From Bacteroidia bacterium (GTDB lineage: Bacteria > Bacteroidota > Bacteroidia > AKYH767-A > OLB10), in contig JANWID010000030.1 of NCBI GenBank assembly GCA_025450095.1, positions 1 through 7,946 on the forward strand: a stretch of DNA of 7,946 nucleotides, written 5' to 3'. Of the stretch, positions 1 through 5,405 are shown piece after piece (positions within the stretch are counted from its first letter, which is position 1; each line of letters starts with the position of its first letter). A model generated the notes under the pieces. That model searched no databases. It was given only the letters and a program-made list of their open reading frames with translations, and was not told where the DNA came from. The position numbers and the translations under genes were made by a program.

Positions 1-431
1 ATGTTCTTTACCTGGGAAGAGGATACGGTTTCCCGGTAGCCCTTGAAGGGGCTTTGAAGCTGAAGGAAATTTCGTATATCCACGCTGAAGGGTACCCTGC
101 TGCTGAAATGAAACACGGACCTATCGCACTGATTGATGAAGAAATGCCGGTAGTGGTCATCGCTACCAAGAACAGCTCCTACGAAAAAGTGGTAAGCAAT
201 ATCCAGGAAGTGAAAGCCCGGAAAGGGATTATCATCGCGGTGGTGACGGAAGGTGATACCGAAGTAAAGAAGATCGCCGATTACGTTATCGAAATCCCGG
301 AGACCGATGAACTTTTAGTTCCGCTTGTTTCTGTAATTCCCTTGCAGCTTTTATCATATCACGTTGCAGTTCTTCGGGGATGCAATGTCGATCAGCCGAG
401 GAATCTTGCGAAAAGTGTTACTGTTGAATAG
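1..431 (+). CDS. glmS: Glucosamine-6-phosphate synthase (glutamine-hydrolysing), C-terminal fragment
   Basis: This is the last 142 codons of GlmS; the gene begins upstream of the window and the reading frame enters at base 3. GlmS makes glucosamine-6-phosphate from fructose-6-phosphate and glutamine in the cytoplasm, the first step towards UDP-GlcNAc for peptidoglycan and LPS. Only the end of the isomerase (second SIS) domain is here. Residues corresponding to the E. coli isomerase active site are all present: Lys485 and Glu488 in the [15 protein letters not shown] stretch (bases 51-95), His504 in MKHGP (bases 108-122), and Lys603 in the C-terminal signature NLAKSVTVE just before the TAG stop. 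The end is therefore intact and not degraded. The ATG at base 54 is an internal Met, not a start. The stop codon abuts a palindromic repeat. No glmS ribozyme can be assessed, since the 5' end is outside the window. Confidence 0.97.
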   Translation, partial: VLYLGRGYGFPVALEGALKLKEISYIHAEGYPAAEMKHGPIALIDEEMPVVVIATKNSSYEKVVSNIQEVKARKGIIIAVVTEGDTEVKKIADYVIEIPETDELLVPLVSVIPLQLLSYHVAVLRGCNVDQPRNLAKSVTVE

Positions 432-508
432 TGAATGATTTCGTTCGGACGCCAGCCACGAAGCAGAGACTTCGTCACGCTTCATGGCGTCCCTACAGTT
501 CATTCACT
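430..508. repeat. Nested palindromic repeat, long unit, at the glmS stop codon
   Basis: Three concentric inverted repeats are visible. The outer arms AGTGAATGA (430-438) and TCATTCACT (500-508) are a perfect 9-bp match. The middle arms GGACGCCA (447-454) and TGGCGTCC (485-492) are a perfect 8-bp match. The inner arms ACGAAG (458-463) and CTTCGT (470-475) match over 6 bp; an alternative inner stem pairs GAAGC (460-464) with GCTTC (479-483). The outer arm starts inside the glmS TAG stop. No T-tract follows, so it is not a canonical intrinsic terminator, although its place between convergent glmS and thiL would suit a transcription barrier. It resembles REP-type intergenic repeats. A shorter relative lies immediately downstream. 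Confidence 0.75.
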
Positions 509-510
509 CT

Positions 511-550
511 GTTCATTCGGACGCCAGCATGGCGTCCCTACACTTCATTC
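511..550. repeat. Short unit of the same palindromic repeat
   Basis: A perfect hairpin, GGACGCCA (519-526), loop GCA, TGGCGTCC (530-537), is followed by CTACA and TTCATTC. It equals the core of the upstream long unit with exactly 27 internal bases (457-483) removed: the long unit reads GGACGCCAGC, the 27-base insert, then ATGGCGTCCCTACA, and this one joins the two flanks directly. The 8-bp stem with a 3-base loop is GC-rich and could help end transcription from both glmS and thiL, but it lacks a T-tract. Confidence 0.72.
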
Positions 551-554
551 CTTT

Positions 555-582
555 ATTCTCCCATTCTCTAATTCTCTAATTC
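555..582. repeat. Octanucleotide tandem repeat overlapping the thiL stop codon
   Basis: About 3.5 copies of the 8-bp unit ATTCTCTA: a degenerate copy ATTCTCCC (555-562), two exact copies (563-570 and 571-578), then ATTC (579-582). On the minus strand the repeat supplies the last thiL codon (AAT, Asn) and its TAG stop at 578-576, so the gene end is built into the repeat. A slippage change here would alter only sequence at or beyond the stop. Confidence 0.6.
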
Positions 583-1619
583 CGGATTCCATCCCACCCT
601 TGTGCTGTTAACGGGGTTTCGTGTTCGCCTCTGTCAACAAGCGCCAATCCGGCAGCAGCATCGGTGATATGACCTATGAAGGAAATACCTTCCTGGGATT
701 TTAGTTTTTCAAAATCAGATTGCCGGATTGTAAAAAGCAGCTCGTAGTCTTCTCCACCATTTAAAGCAATCACTGTAGGGTTCAGATTCATTTCTTCAGC
801 TACACCTACTGACTGCACATCTACCGGTATTTTCTCTTCGTAAATCCTGCACCCTTTTGCTGACGCAGTGCAGATGTGATGCAGCTCGGACGACAATCCA
901 TCTGAGATATCAATCATAGAAGTAGGAATAATTCCGAGCTCTTCCAACTTGTTGATGATATCGCCGCGTGCTTCCGGTTTCAATTGTCGCTCTACGATGT
1001 AATCCGATCCTTCCAGGTCAGGTTGTATGGAAGGATTATCGAGGAAAATACGTTTTTCACGGTTCAACACCTGCAATCCCATATAGGCTGCTCCAAGGTC
1101 TCCGGAAACAACAATAAGGTCATTGTCTCCTGCTCCGCTGCGATAAGTAATTTTATTTTTTTCAACTGATCCGATTGCTGTAATGCTGATCACCAGTCCC
1201 GATTGTGATGAAGTAGTATCTCCTCCTACCAGGTCCACTCCGAACTTTTCGCAGGCTAATACCATTCCGGAATACAGCTCCTCTATTGATTCCAATGAAA
1301 ACCGGTTTGAAATACCAATAGCAACAACAATTTGTGAAGGGCGCGCATTCATCGCAAACACATCACTCAGGTTGACCATTACTGCTTTATAACCAAGGTG
1401 CTTTAAGGGGCAGTATGATAAATCAAAATGGACTCCTTCAAGAAGTATGTCAGTAGTCACTACTTCATAATGATCACCACGATCGATTACTGCACAATCA
1501 TCGCCAATACCTTTAACTGACGATGAATTTTTCAATTCAATTGATTTAGCCAGGTGATCGATCAATCCAAACTCTCCAAGTTCGCCTAGCTCTGTGCGTT
1601 TAATTTTATTTTCGAACAT
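576..1619 (-). CDS. thiL: Thiamine-monophosphate kinase
   Basis: A 347-residue protein, full length for the family. ThiL is the cytoplasmic ATP-dependent kinase that converts thiamine monophosphate into thiamine diphosphate, the last step of cofactor biosynthesis in most bacteria. Family motifs appear in order: GIGDDCAV (37-44, Mg/ATP binding), TTDILLEGVHF (55-65), NLSDVFAM (83-90), VGGDTTSS (131-138), MIDISDGLSSEL (235-246) and NGGEDYELLF (288-297). The layout is the two-domain PurM/ThiL (AIRS-like) fold. The start fits the N-terminal ELGEFGLIDHL stretch usual in Bacteroidota ThiL, and the next Met lies far inside conserved sequence. The gene converges on glmS, with a repeat cluster between them, and diverges from the membrane protein gene at 1770. 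No other thi gene is nearby. A -7-like box sits only 5 bp before the ATG, which hints at a very short or absent leader. Confidence 0.96.
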   Translation of the reverse strand: MFENKIKRTELGELGEFGLIDHLAKSIELKNSSSVKGIGDDCAVIDRGDHYEVVTTDILLEGVHFDLSYCPLKHLGYKAVMVNLSDVFAMNARPSQIVVAIGISNRFSLESIEELYSGMVLACEKFGVDLVGGDTTSSQSGLVISITAIGSVEKNKITYRSGAGDNDLIVVSGDLGAAYMGLQVLNREKRIFLDNPSIQPDLEGSDYIVERQLKPEARGDIINKLEELGIIPTSMIDISDGLSSELHHICTASAKGCRIYEEKIPVDVQSVGVAEEMNLNPTVIALNGGEDYELLFTIRQSDFEKLKSQEGISFIGHITDAAAGLALVDRGEHETPLTAQGWDGIRN

Positions 1620-1624
1620 GATTA

Positions 1625-1632
1625 CAAAGTTA
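1625..1632 (-). promoter_or_regulatory. Candidate -7 promoter box of thiL
   Basis: Read on the minus strand this is TAACTTTG, an exact match to the Bacteroidota primary sigma -7 consensus TAnnTTTG. Its last G is 5 bp upstream of the thiL ATG, which would place transcription start at or next to the start codon. I see no TTG-type -33 box at the usual 19-21 bp spacing, so support rests on the -7 match and its position. Confidence 0.4.
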
Positions 1633-1717
1633 GCAAAATAATGGGCCGGGGACTATTTTAACGGGTGGTGAAGAATTCAGAGTACAGTTATCCTATAGAC
1701 TTTGTCATGTTACTTTT

Positions 1718-1748
1718 TTTGCATCATCATCCAAAACCAATATCTTCG
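1718..1748 (+). promoter_or_regulatory. Candidate promoter of the six-TM membrane protein gene
   Basis: TTTG (1718-1721) and TATCTTCG (1741-1748) are separated by 19 bp. This fits the Bacteroidota arrangement TTTG-N19-21-TAnnTTTG with a single mismatch in the -7 box. Transcription would begin near 1753-1756, a few bases before the ATG pair at 1770/1773. That argues against the longer in-frame starts upstream (GTG 1665, ATG 1707), which would lie before or within the promoter. Confidence 0.5.
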
Positions 1749-1752
1749 GTAT

Positions 1753-1780
1753 TGAATTCAATTGAATTCATGATGAATTC
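1753..1780. repeat. 18-bp perfect palindrome plus a third TGAATTC motif (possible operator)
   Basis: TGAATTCAATTGAATTCA (1753-1770) is identical to its reverse complement, and a third TGAATTC follows at 1774-1780. The three motifs start at 1753, 1763 and 1774, about one helical turn apart. They cover the predicted transcription start and the start codon of the membrane protein gene, where a bound repressor would block initiation. As RNA, the palindrome could fold over the start region. The function is inferred; only the symmetry and spacing are seen. Confidence 0.45.
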
Positions 1781-2288
1781 TCACAAATTAACCAGAATTG
1801 CAATAATCGGTCTCGTGCTCGGCTGCATATTCGGTATTGCCGGCTCGGTGGTACCTTCGGATAATTTTCGCAACCTGGCATGGGCGATAGACAGTGCCGG
1901 TCTGATGCTGGCAGGAGTACTGCTGGCTTTTTATTATTTCCGAAAAGGACAGGATCTTGTTTCGGGAGGATTCGCGCTGTTTTCAATGGCTCAGGGAATG
2001 GTCTTTGTAAGCTGTGCTACCGCGGTTGATAATAATATATCAGGATTCGCAGCCGGATCGTTTATGTGGGCGGTGTCAATTGGGTTTATCAGTTTTCAAA
2101 AAGAGTTTCCGCTTTTCACACGCATTACCGGGTGCATCGCAGCATTACTTTTCGCTGTTTCTTCCATACAAATTCTAACTGGACATCCTCTCACACCGCT
2201 ATCACAACCACTTCCGTTTATTGCTTACCCGTTTTATGCCGCTACTTTAATCGGATGGGTAATCACACTATGGAAGAACAGGAATTAA
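1770..2288 (+). CDS. Small integral membrane protein with six predicted TM segments, unrecognised
   Basis: I do not recognise the family. From the ATG at 1770 the protein is 172 residues, almost entirely hydrophobic. Predicted membrane segments fall at roughly residues 10-28, 36-57, 65-86, 91-109, 118-136 and 149-168, joined by short loops, with KNRN at the C-terminus. An R-K-G-Q loop after TM2 and a KEFP loop after TM4 give the positively charged connections. There is no signal peptide, lipobox, catalytic motif or recognisable transporter signature. The frame stays open upstream to a GTG at 1665, but that extension lacks membrane-protein character and overlaps the predicted promoter, so I prefer the ATG pair at 1770/1773. 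The gene stands alone: thiL diverges upstream and about 210 bp separate it from the next gene. The fully open hydrophobic frame and clean start context argue that it is real. Confidence 0.72.
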   Translation: MMNSHKLTRIAIIGLVLGCIFGIAGSVVPSDNFRNLAWAIDSAGLMLAGVLLAFYYFRKGQDLVSGGFALFSMAQGMVFVSCATAVDNNISGFAAGSFMWAVSIGFISFQKEFPLFTRITGCIAALLFAVSSIQILTGHPLTPLSQPLPFIAYPFYAATLIGWVITLWKNRN

Positions 2289-2346
2289 AATTTTCTAAAT
2301 TTAGTTGTGGTATGACAGTTCCCTGATTTTTTAATTAATTTTTCAT

Positions 2347-2354
2347 TACATTTG
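2347..2354 (+). promoter_or_regulatory. Candidate -7 promoter box for the T9SS-protein gene
   Basis: TACATTTG matches TAnnTTTG exactly. It lies about 145 bp before the ATG at 2498, implying a leader of roughly 135 bases. The -33 position holds only a weak CTG (2323-2325, spacer 21). A degenerate alternative, TATATTCG (2462-2469), is nearer the gene and would give a leader of about 20 bases. I cannot decide between them from sequence alone. Confidence 0.3.
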
Positions 2355-2404
2355 ATAAACACCGTTTCTATGACAGTACCTTTCATCGTATTGTCCGGGT
2401 ACTT

Positions 2405-2421
2405 AATCATTTTTAATGATT
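2405..2421. repeat. AT-rich hairpin in the leader region
   Basis: AATCATT (2405-2411) and AATGATT (2415-2421) form a perfect 7-bp inverted repeat with a TTT loop. It lies between the two candidate promoter boxes upstream of the gene at 2498. It is weak thermodynamically (one G-C pair in seven) and may be chance in AT-rich DNA. The rest of 2289-2497 shows no gene or RNA structure I can support, apart from a 9-bp direct repeat TATGACAGT at 2311 and 2369. Confidence 0.3.
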
Positions 2422-2497
2422 CGTTAAACTTCCATCCGAAAAGAGACGCAATTATTCAAAATATATTCGCGGCTTTTACCTCTAACCTCTGACAACA

Positions 2498-4012
2498 ATG
2501 CGATTCCTGCTAACCTTTCTCGCTCTGTTCTGTTCGTCTGCAACTTTCTCCCAACCAGCTTTCAACTGTTACTACACCCCCTCCAACACATCTTTATTTT
2601 CGTATTTTCCAGTATTGGTACGGATGCAGGATAGTAGTCTTATGGTCGTTGGCGTCAACGACACTAATTTAATTGTATTCAAGACTGATCTGTCGGGAAA
2701 CATGCTTTGGATGGAGAAGGTTTTGTTGGACGGCTTGCAGCAATTTACCAATAATTTTAATATTGTTTTACTGGCAGATACTACCGTTGCAGTGATGATA
2801 AGACCGCATCCAAATCAACCAGGATTTTTCCTTTTTAAAATTAATAAGAATGGTACGGTATTATGGTCAAATAGATATAACATTCAGTTTTTTGATGGTG
2901 GCGATATGGCCGCGGACGAGTATGGTGGATTGGTAGTTGCATCACTTAATGGAGAGCTTTTTTATATTAATCCGGACGGTTCAGTCAAAAAATCGTTAAC
3001 GTCATCCAAGCATCCCTGGCAGATTGTTTACAAAGGAAATGGTGTATATACTATTATGAGTGGCAATCCGCCCTTGTTCAAATTATATCTTTTTGATGTG
3101 GATTCCAATGGAGTTGTTCTCAATAATTATTTATACAGTGTTGTCAGTGACTCCGTAACCTTAGGGGGCGCTCCACCATTTGAAAACATGGTTCCTGATC
3201 TATCCGGTGGACTCTATATGGTAGCCGGTTTAAATCATTATCCAGTTAGATCTTATGGAATATTGCATTTCAATTCACAAAACCAACCACTGTGGGCAAA
3301 AAAAATTGATGCGAACTACAATGGTGGCATCGTTGCAACTTCTGACGGAGAATGTCTGGTAGGAGCTGTATATAATAATTTTCCTCAATTTTATACAATA
3401 TTTGTAAAGTTCGACAGCACAGGAGCAGTATCCTGGACAAATTCTCCTGTTGATCTGAATAATAACGCAGGTAGTATGGGTTTCTTTTCCATGGTCTATG
3501 ACACCGGTAACGGTTTTTATTGCACACAATCACAACCATACAATATGCATATCACTCACTTCGATGCATTGAACGGTTTTTGTTCATCCCAGAATCTGCA
3601 ACCTACTATATTTAATTTGCAGGTTACCGACAGCATCCAGCCTGTCAATCTTTCGCTTCTTGCGATCATCGATTCGGCCATTACCACAACTACATTGCCT
3701 TTGCCCTGGTATCAATACGACGCGTGTACAGGAATGCTGATTGACTCTACTACAAGTGTTAGTGAATTACAAAAAATTAAAGTTCGCCTCTATCCCAATC
3801 CGGTAACCGAAATACTTAACATTTCACTACCACAGAAAATTAATTGGGTAACTGTAAATGTGTATAGCATGCTTGGTGAAAAAATAATTGAAAACAAATT
3901 CAGAAACCAGTCAGAGTTAGAGCTTAATTTTGCCTTTATGAAACCTGGAATCTATATTATAAATGTTCAGTGTGAAGAATTCAATTTTGTTGAAAAAGTT
4001 TTCAAAGAATAA
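2498..4012 (+). CDS. Secreted propeller-like protein with T9SS type A sorting domain
   Basis: A 504-residue exported protein. Residues 1-18 are a signal peptide (hydrophobic core LLTFLALF) with predicted cleavage after TFS, leaving Gln19 at the mature N-terminus; Gln at +1 is typical of Bacteroidota signal peptidase I substrates and usually becomes pyroglutamate. The body (about 35-400) repeats a short strand-turn-strand motif of the type F-K-x-D-x-x-G-x-x-x-W: near residues 61-71, 113-123, 155-165, 199-209, 256-266, 303-313 and, weaker, 353-362. The spacing of 42-57 residues suggests a beta-propeller of six or seven blades. Residues 428-504 form the T9SS C-terminal domain: the YPNP motif (432-435), the VYSMLGE strand, the KPGIYIINV stretch and a basic end. 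It should cross the outer membrane through T9SS, with the domain then removed and the protein released or anchored at the surface. No catalytic motif is seen, so substrate and role are unknown; binding or adhesion is only a guess. No Shine-Dalgarno precedes the ATG. Confidence 0.88.
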   Translation: MRFLLTFLALFCSSATFSQPAFNCYYTPSNTSLFSYFPVLVRMQDSSLMVVGVNDTNLIVFKTDLSGNMLWMEKVLLDGLQQFTNNFNIVLLADTTVAVMIRPHPNQPGFFLFKINKNGTVLWSNRYNIQFFDGGDMAADEYGGLVVASLNGELFYINPDGSVKKSLTSSKHPWQIVYKGNGVYTIMSGNPPLFKLYLFDVDSNGVVLNNYLYSVVSDSVTLGGAPPFENMVPDLSGGLYMVAGLNHYPVRSYGILHFNSQNQPLWAKKIDANYNGGIVATSDGECLVGAVYNNFPQFYTIFVKFDSTGAVSWTNSPVDLNNNAGSMGFFSMVYDTGNGFYCTQSQPYNMHITHFDALNGFCSSQNLQPTIFNLQVTDSIQPVNLSLLAIIDSAITTTTLPLPWYQYDACTGMLIDSTTSVSELQKIKVRLYPNPVTEILNISLPQKINWVTVNVYSMLGEKIIENKFRNQSELELNFAFMKPGIYIINVQCEEFNFVEKVFKE

Positions 4013-4080
4013 TGCTTAACGGATTACGAACGCATTTTGTGCTACATATCCGGTAAATATTTATTCGTGCTTCATTTGTA

Positions 4081-4125
4081 GTCTGTACATCCGAGGGGCT
4101 CCGACCAGAATCCCCGCCTACAGTC
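4081..4125. repeat. Imperfect intergenic palindrome
   Basis: The outer arms GTCTGTA (4081-4087) and TACAGTC (4119-4125) pair at 6 of 7 positions, and the inner arms GGGG (4095-4098) and CCCC (4112-4115) pair fully around a 13-base loop. It is clearly more GC-rich than the surrounding AT-rich spacer. Its right end GCCTACAG resembles CCCTACAG at the right end of the repeat after glmS, which may mean a related repeat class. It begins 68 bases after the stop of the T9SS-protein gene and lacks a T-tract. The rest of 4013-4202 holds no gene. Confidence 0.45.
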
Positions 4126-4202
4126 GAACCGGCATACACTCTTTTTAAGAATCTGAAATCAATACCTTATTTTATAATAAATTTCCGTTTTAATCCAAAG
4201 CA

Positions 4203-5195
4203 ATGAAGGATTACTACCAGGTCATGGGTCTTAACAAGGGAGCTACGATTGCGGAAGTGCGGTCTAGATGGAAGTACCTTGCCCGTAAATATCACCCTGA
4301 CCATAATCCGGATGACCCGCTTGCGGAAGCCCACTTTAAGGAAGTACTGGAGGCATACCGGGTATTATCGGATTCCATCCGGCGCAGACGTTACGACCAG
4401 GGTGAAGCTGGCCGGATTGTCGTGGAAACACCGCCGGTTCATCACTACTTTTTTGCAAGGTGCCGGCCCAAAACCGTTAATTGCTTCGAGGAAATTGAGC
4501 TCATCTTTACCTATTCCGGCAGGGGTACACTATTCCGCAAACCCGAAATGCCCGACTTTTTTATCACCGGTTCGCCATTTGTTTCCCATCGTATGGTTAT
4601 ACATGAAGGAAGGGATATCCGTGAAACCGAACTGACCTATATCATTTGTCCTACGCGCACCGGTGAGCTTCAGATTGGAAAGGCAAACATAACTACCGAT
4701 CATAAAATACTGGAGTCGGCGCATTTGATAGTTAATGTGCTTCCTAACCGTTGTGCATATACCCGAAATAATTCTGCAGACGGAAAACCGTTTCACCTTA
4801 CCATGCATTACGAATATCTGCCTGGTGAGGAACCGTTCCGGATGAGTGAAACAAAAAAAAATCATGCATTACTGGTTCCTCGCAGCCGCACTGCATTTTA
4901 CTTTCATCAGATTGGCTCCGGGATAAAGCTTGTAGGTTCCATCTGGGGTATGGTCCGCCTGAACCAGGAATTCGGACTTCATCCGTTCCTGGGAATATTA
5001 GCAGGAAATTTCCTTGCAGGAATCAATTGTTATATTCTATATTACTTTGCACAAGTGAAGCCTAAGTTTTCTTCTTACAGGCATTATCTCCTGGCGCAGG
5101 AATACCGAGAAAGAGGCTATTATCTCGGGGAAAGTCTCGGATTCCCGTTTCAATCAGGAAATTTCTGGTATTATCTTGGACGCCTACTTCGTTAA
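4203..5195 (+). CDS. J-domain protein with BatD-like middle domain and C-terminal membrane segment
   Basis: A 330-residue protein. Residues 3-65 are a J domain: YYQVMGL, then WKYLARKYHPDHNPDD with the essential HPD at 31-33, FKEVLEAYRVLSD and RRRYD. J domains stimulate the ATPase of DnaK-type Hsp70 and recruit it to a site. There is no Gly/Phe region or CxxCxGxG zinc finger, so this is a class C (specialised) J protein. Residues about 92-180 resemble the Ig-like domain of BatD/oxygen-tolerance proteins: an FEEIELIFTYSG strand, PEMPDFFITGSP, then TELTYIICPTRTGELQIGKANI and a final LIVNVLP strand. That assignment is by eye. Residues about 257-283 (FGLHPFLGILAGNF to ILYYFA) are a likely membrane helix, and 238-252 is a second, weaker hydrophobic stretch. 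With no signal peptide, the J and BatD-like parts are probably cytoplasmic on a tail-anchored protein. No dnaK, grpE or bat gene is in the window. The ATG begins the J domain directly; no Shine-Dalgarno is seen. Confidence 0.85.
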   Translation: MKDYYQVMGLNKGATIAEVRSRWKYLARKYHPDHNPDDPLAEAHFKEVLEAYRVLSDSIRRRRYDQGEAGRIVVETPPVHHYFFARCRPKTVNCFEEIELIFTYSGRGTLFRKPEMPDFFITGSPFVSHRMVIHEGRDIRETELTYIICPTRTGELQIGKANITTDHKILESAHLIVNVLPNRCAYTRNNSADGKPFHLTMHYEYLPGEEPFRMSETKKNHALLVPRSRTAFYFHQIGSGIKLVGSIWGMVRLNQEFGLHPFLGILAGNFLAGINCYILYYFAQVKPKFSSYRHYLLAQEYRERGYYLGESLGFPFQSGNFWYYLGRLLR

Positions 5196-5196
5196 T

Positions 5197-5257
5197 TCAA
5201 GGGAATCTCTAAAAATCGCATAACACAGTATTAGTAGATTTTTTGAGATTCCCTCAA
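5197..5257. mobile_element. MITE-like inverted-repeat element with TCAA flanking duplication (or unusual terminator)
   Basis: GGGAATCTCTAAAAATC (5201-5217) and GATTTTTTGAGATTCCC (5237-5253) are inverted repeats matching at 16 of 17 positions, around a 19-base centre. The 53-bp unit is bordered on both sides by TCAA (5197-5200 and 5254-5257), as a 4-bp target-site duplication would be. It starts one base after the TAA of the J-domain gene. It encodes nothing, so it could only move with a transposase supplied elsewhere. As RNA it forms a long hairpin that could stop transcription or protect the 3' end of the upstream mRNA, but no T-tract follows the stem. The rest of the gap to 5405 shows no gene and no convincing promoter box. 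Confidence 0.5.
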
Positions 5258-5405
5258 CATTTCCATGTTAATCCTGTAGGAAGAATAAACTTTTTTCCCA
5301 TTTTTACGGTTTCATTGAGTGCCATATTTCAACTGTAGAAAATCTGTTACTAAATTCCCGGACAACGAAAAGTCTTTCTGTTGTTTTCAAAATCTTCCTG
5401 CCAAA

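Noticed and set aside
430..582. CRISPR array or integron attachment site
   Set aside because: Only two unequal palindromic units without regular spacers, no cas genes or integrase, and no attC-type R'/R'' layout.
984..1392. Open frames on the + strand inside thiL (984-1169 and 1183-1392)
   Set aside because: They lie antisense within a fully conserved ThiL coding sequence and show no family motif.
2066..2326. + strand open frame of 86 codons overlapping the end of the six-TM gene
   Set aside because: It is out of frame with the hydrophobic membrane protein and has a low-quality composition.
3270..3539. Two overlapping minus-strand open frames
   Set aside because: They are antisense to the propeller-like body of the T9SS protein, with no recognisable sequence features.
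4178..4185. TAAATTTC as a -7 box for the J-domain gene
   Set aside because: It has one mismatch to TAnnTTTG in very AT-rich DNA and no -33 box at 19-21 bp, so it is not distinguishable from chance.
4249..4865. Open frames 4249-4635 (+) and 4530-4865 (-)
   Set aside because: They are shadows of the J-domain gene, which has an intact HPD motif in another frame.
5200..5254. Canonical rho-independent terminator of the J-domain gene
   Set aside because: The stem is long but no T-run follows it (next bases CAACATTTCC), and the TCAA flanks fit a mobile-type repeat better. A terminator role remains possible.
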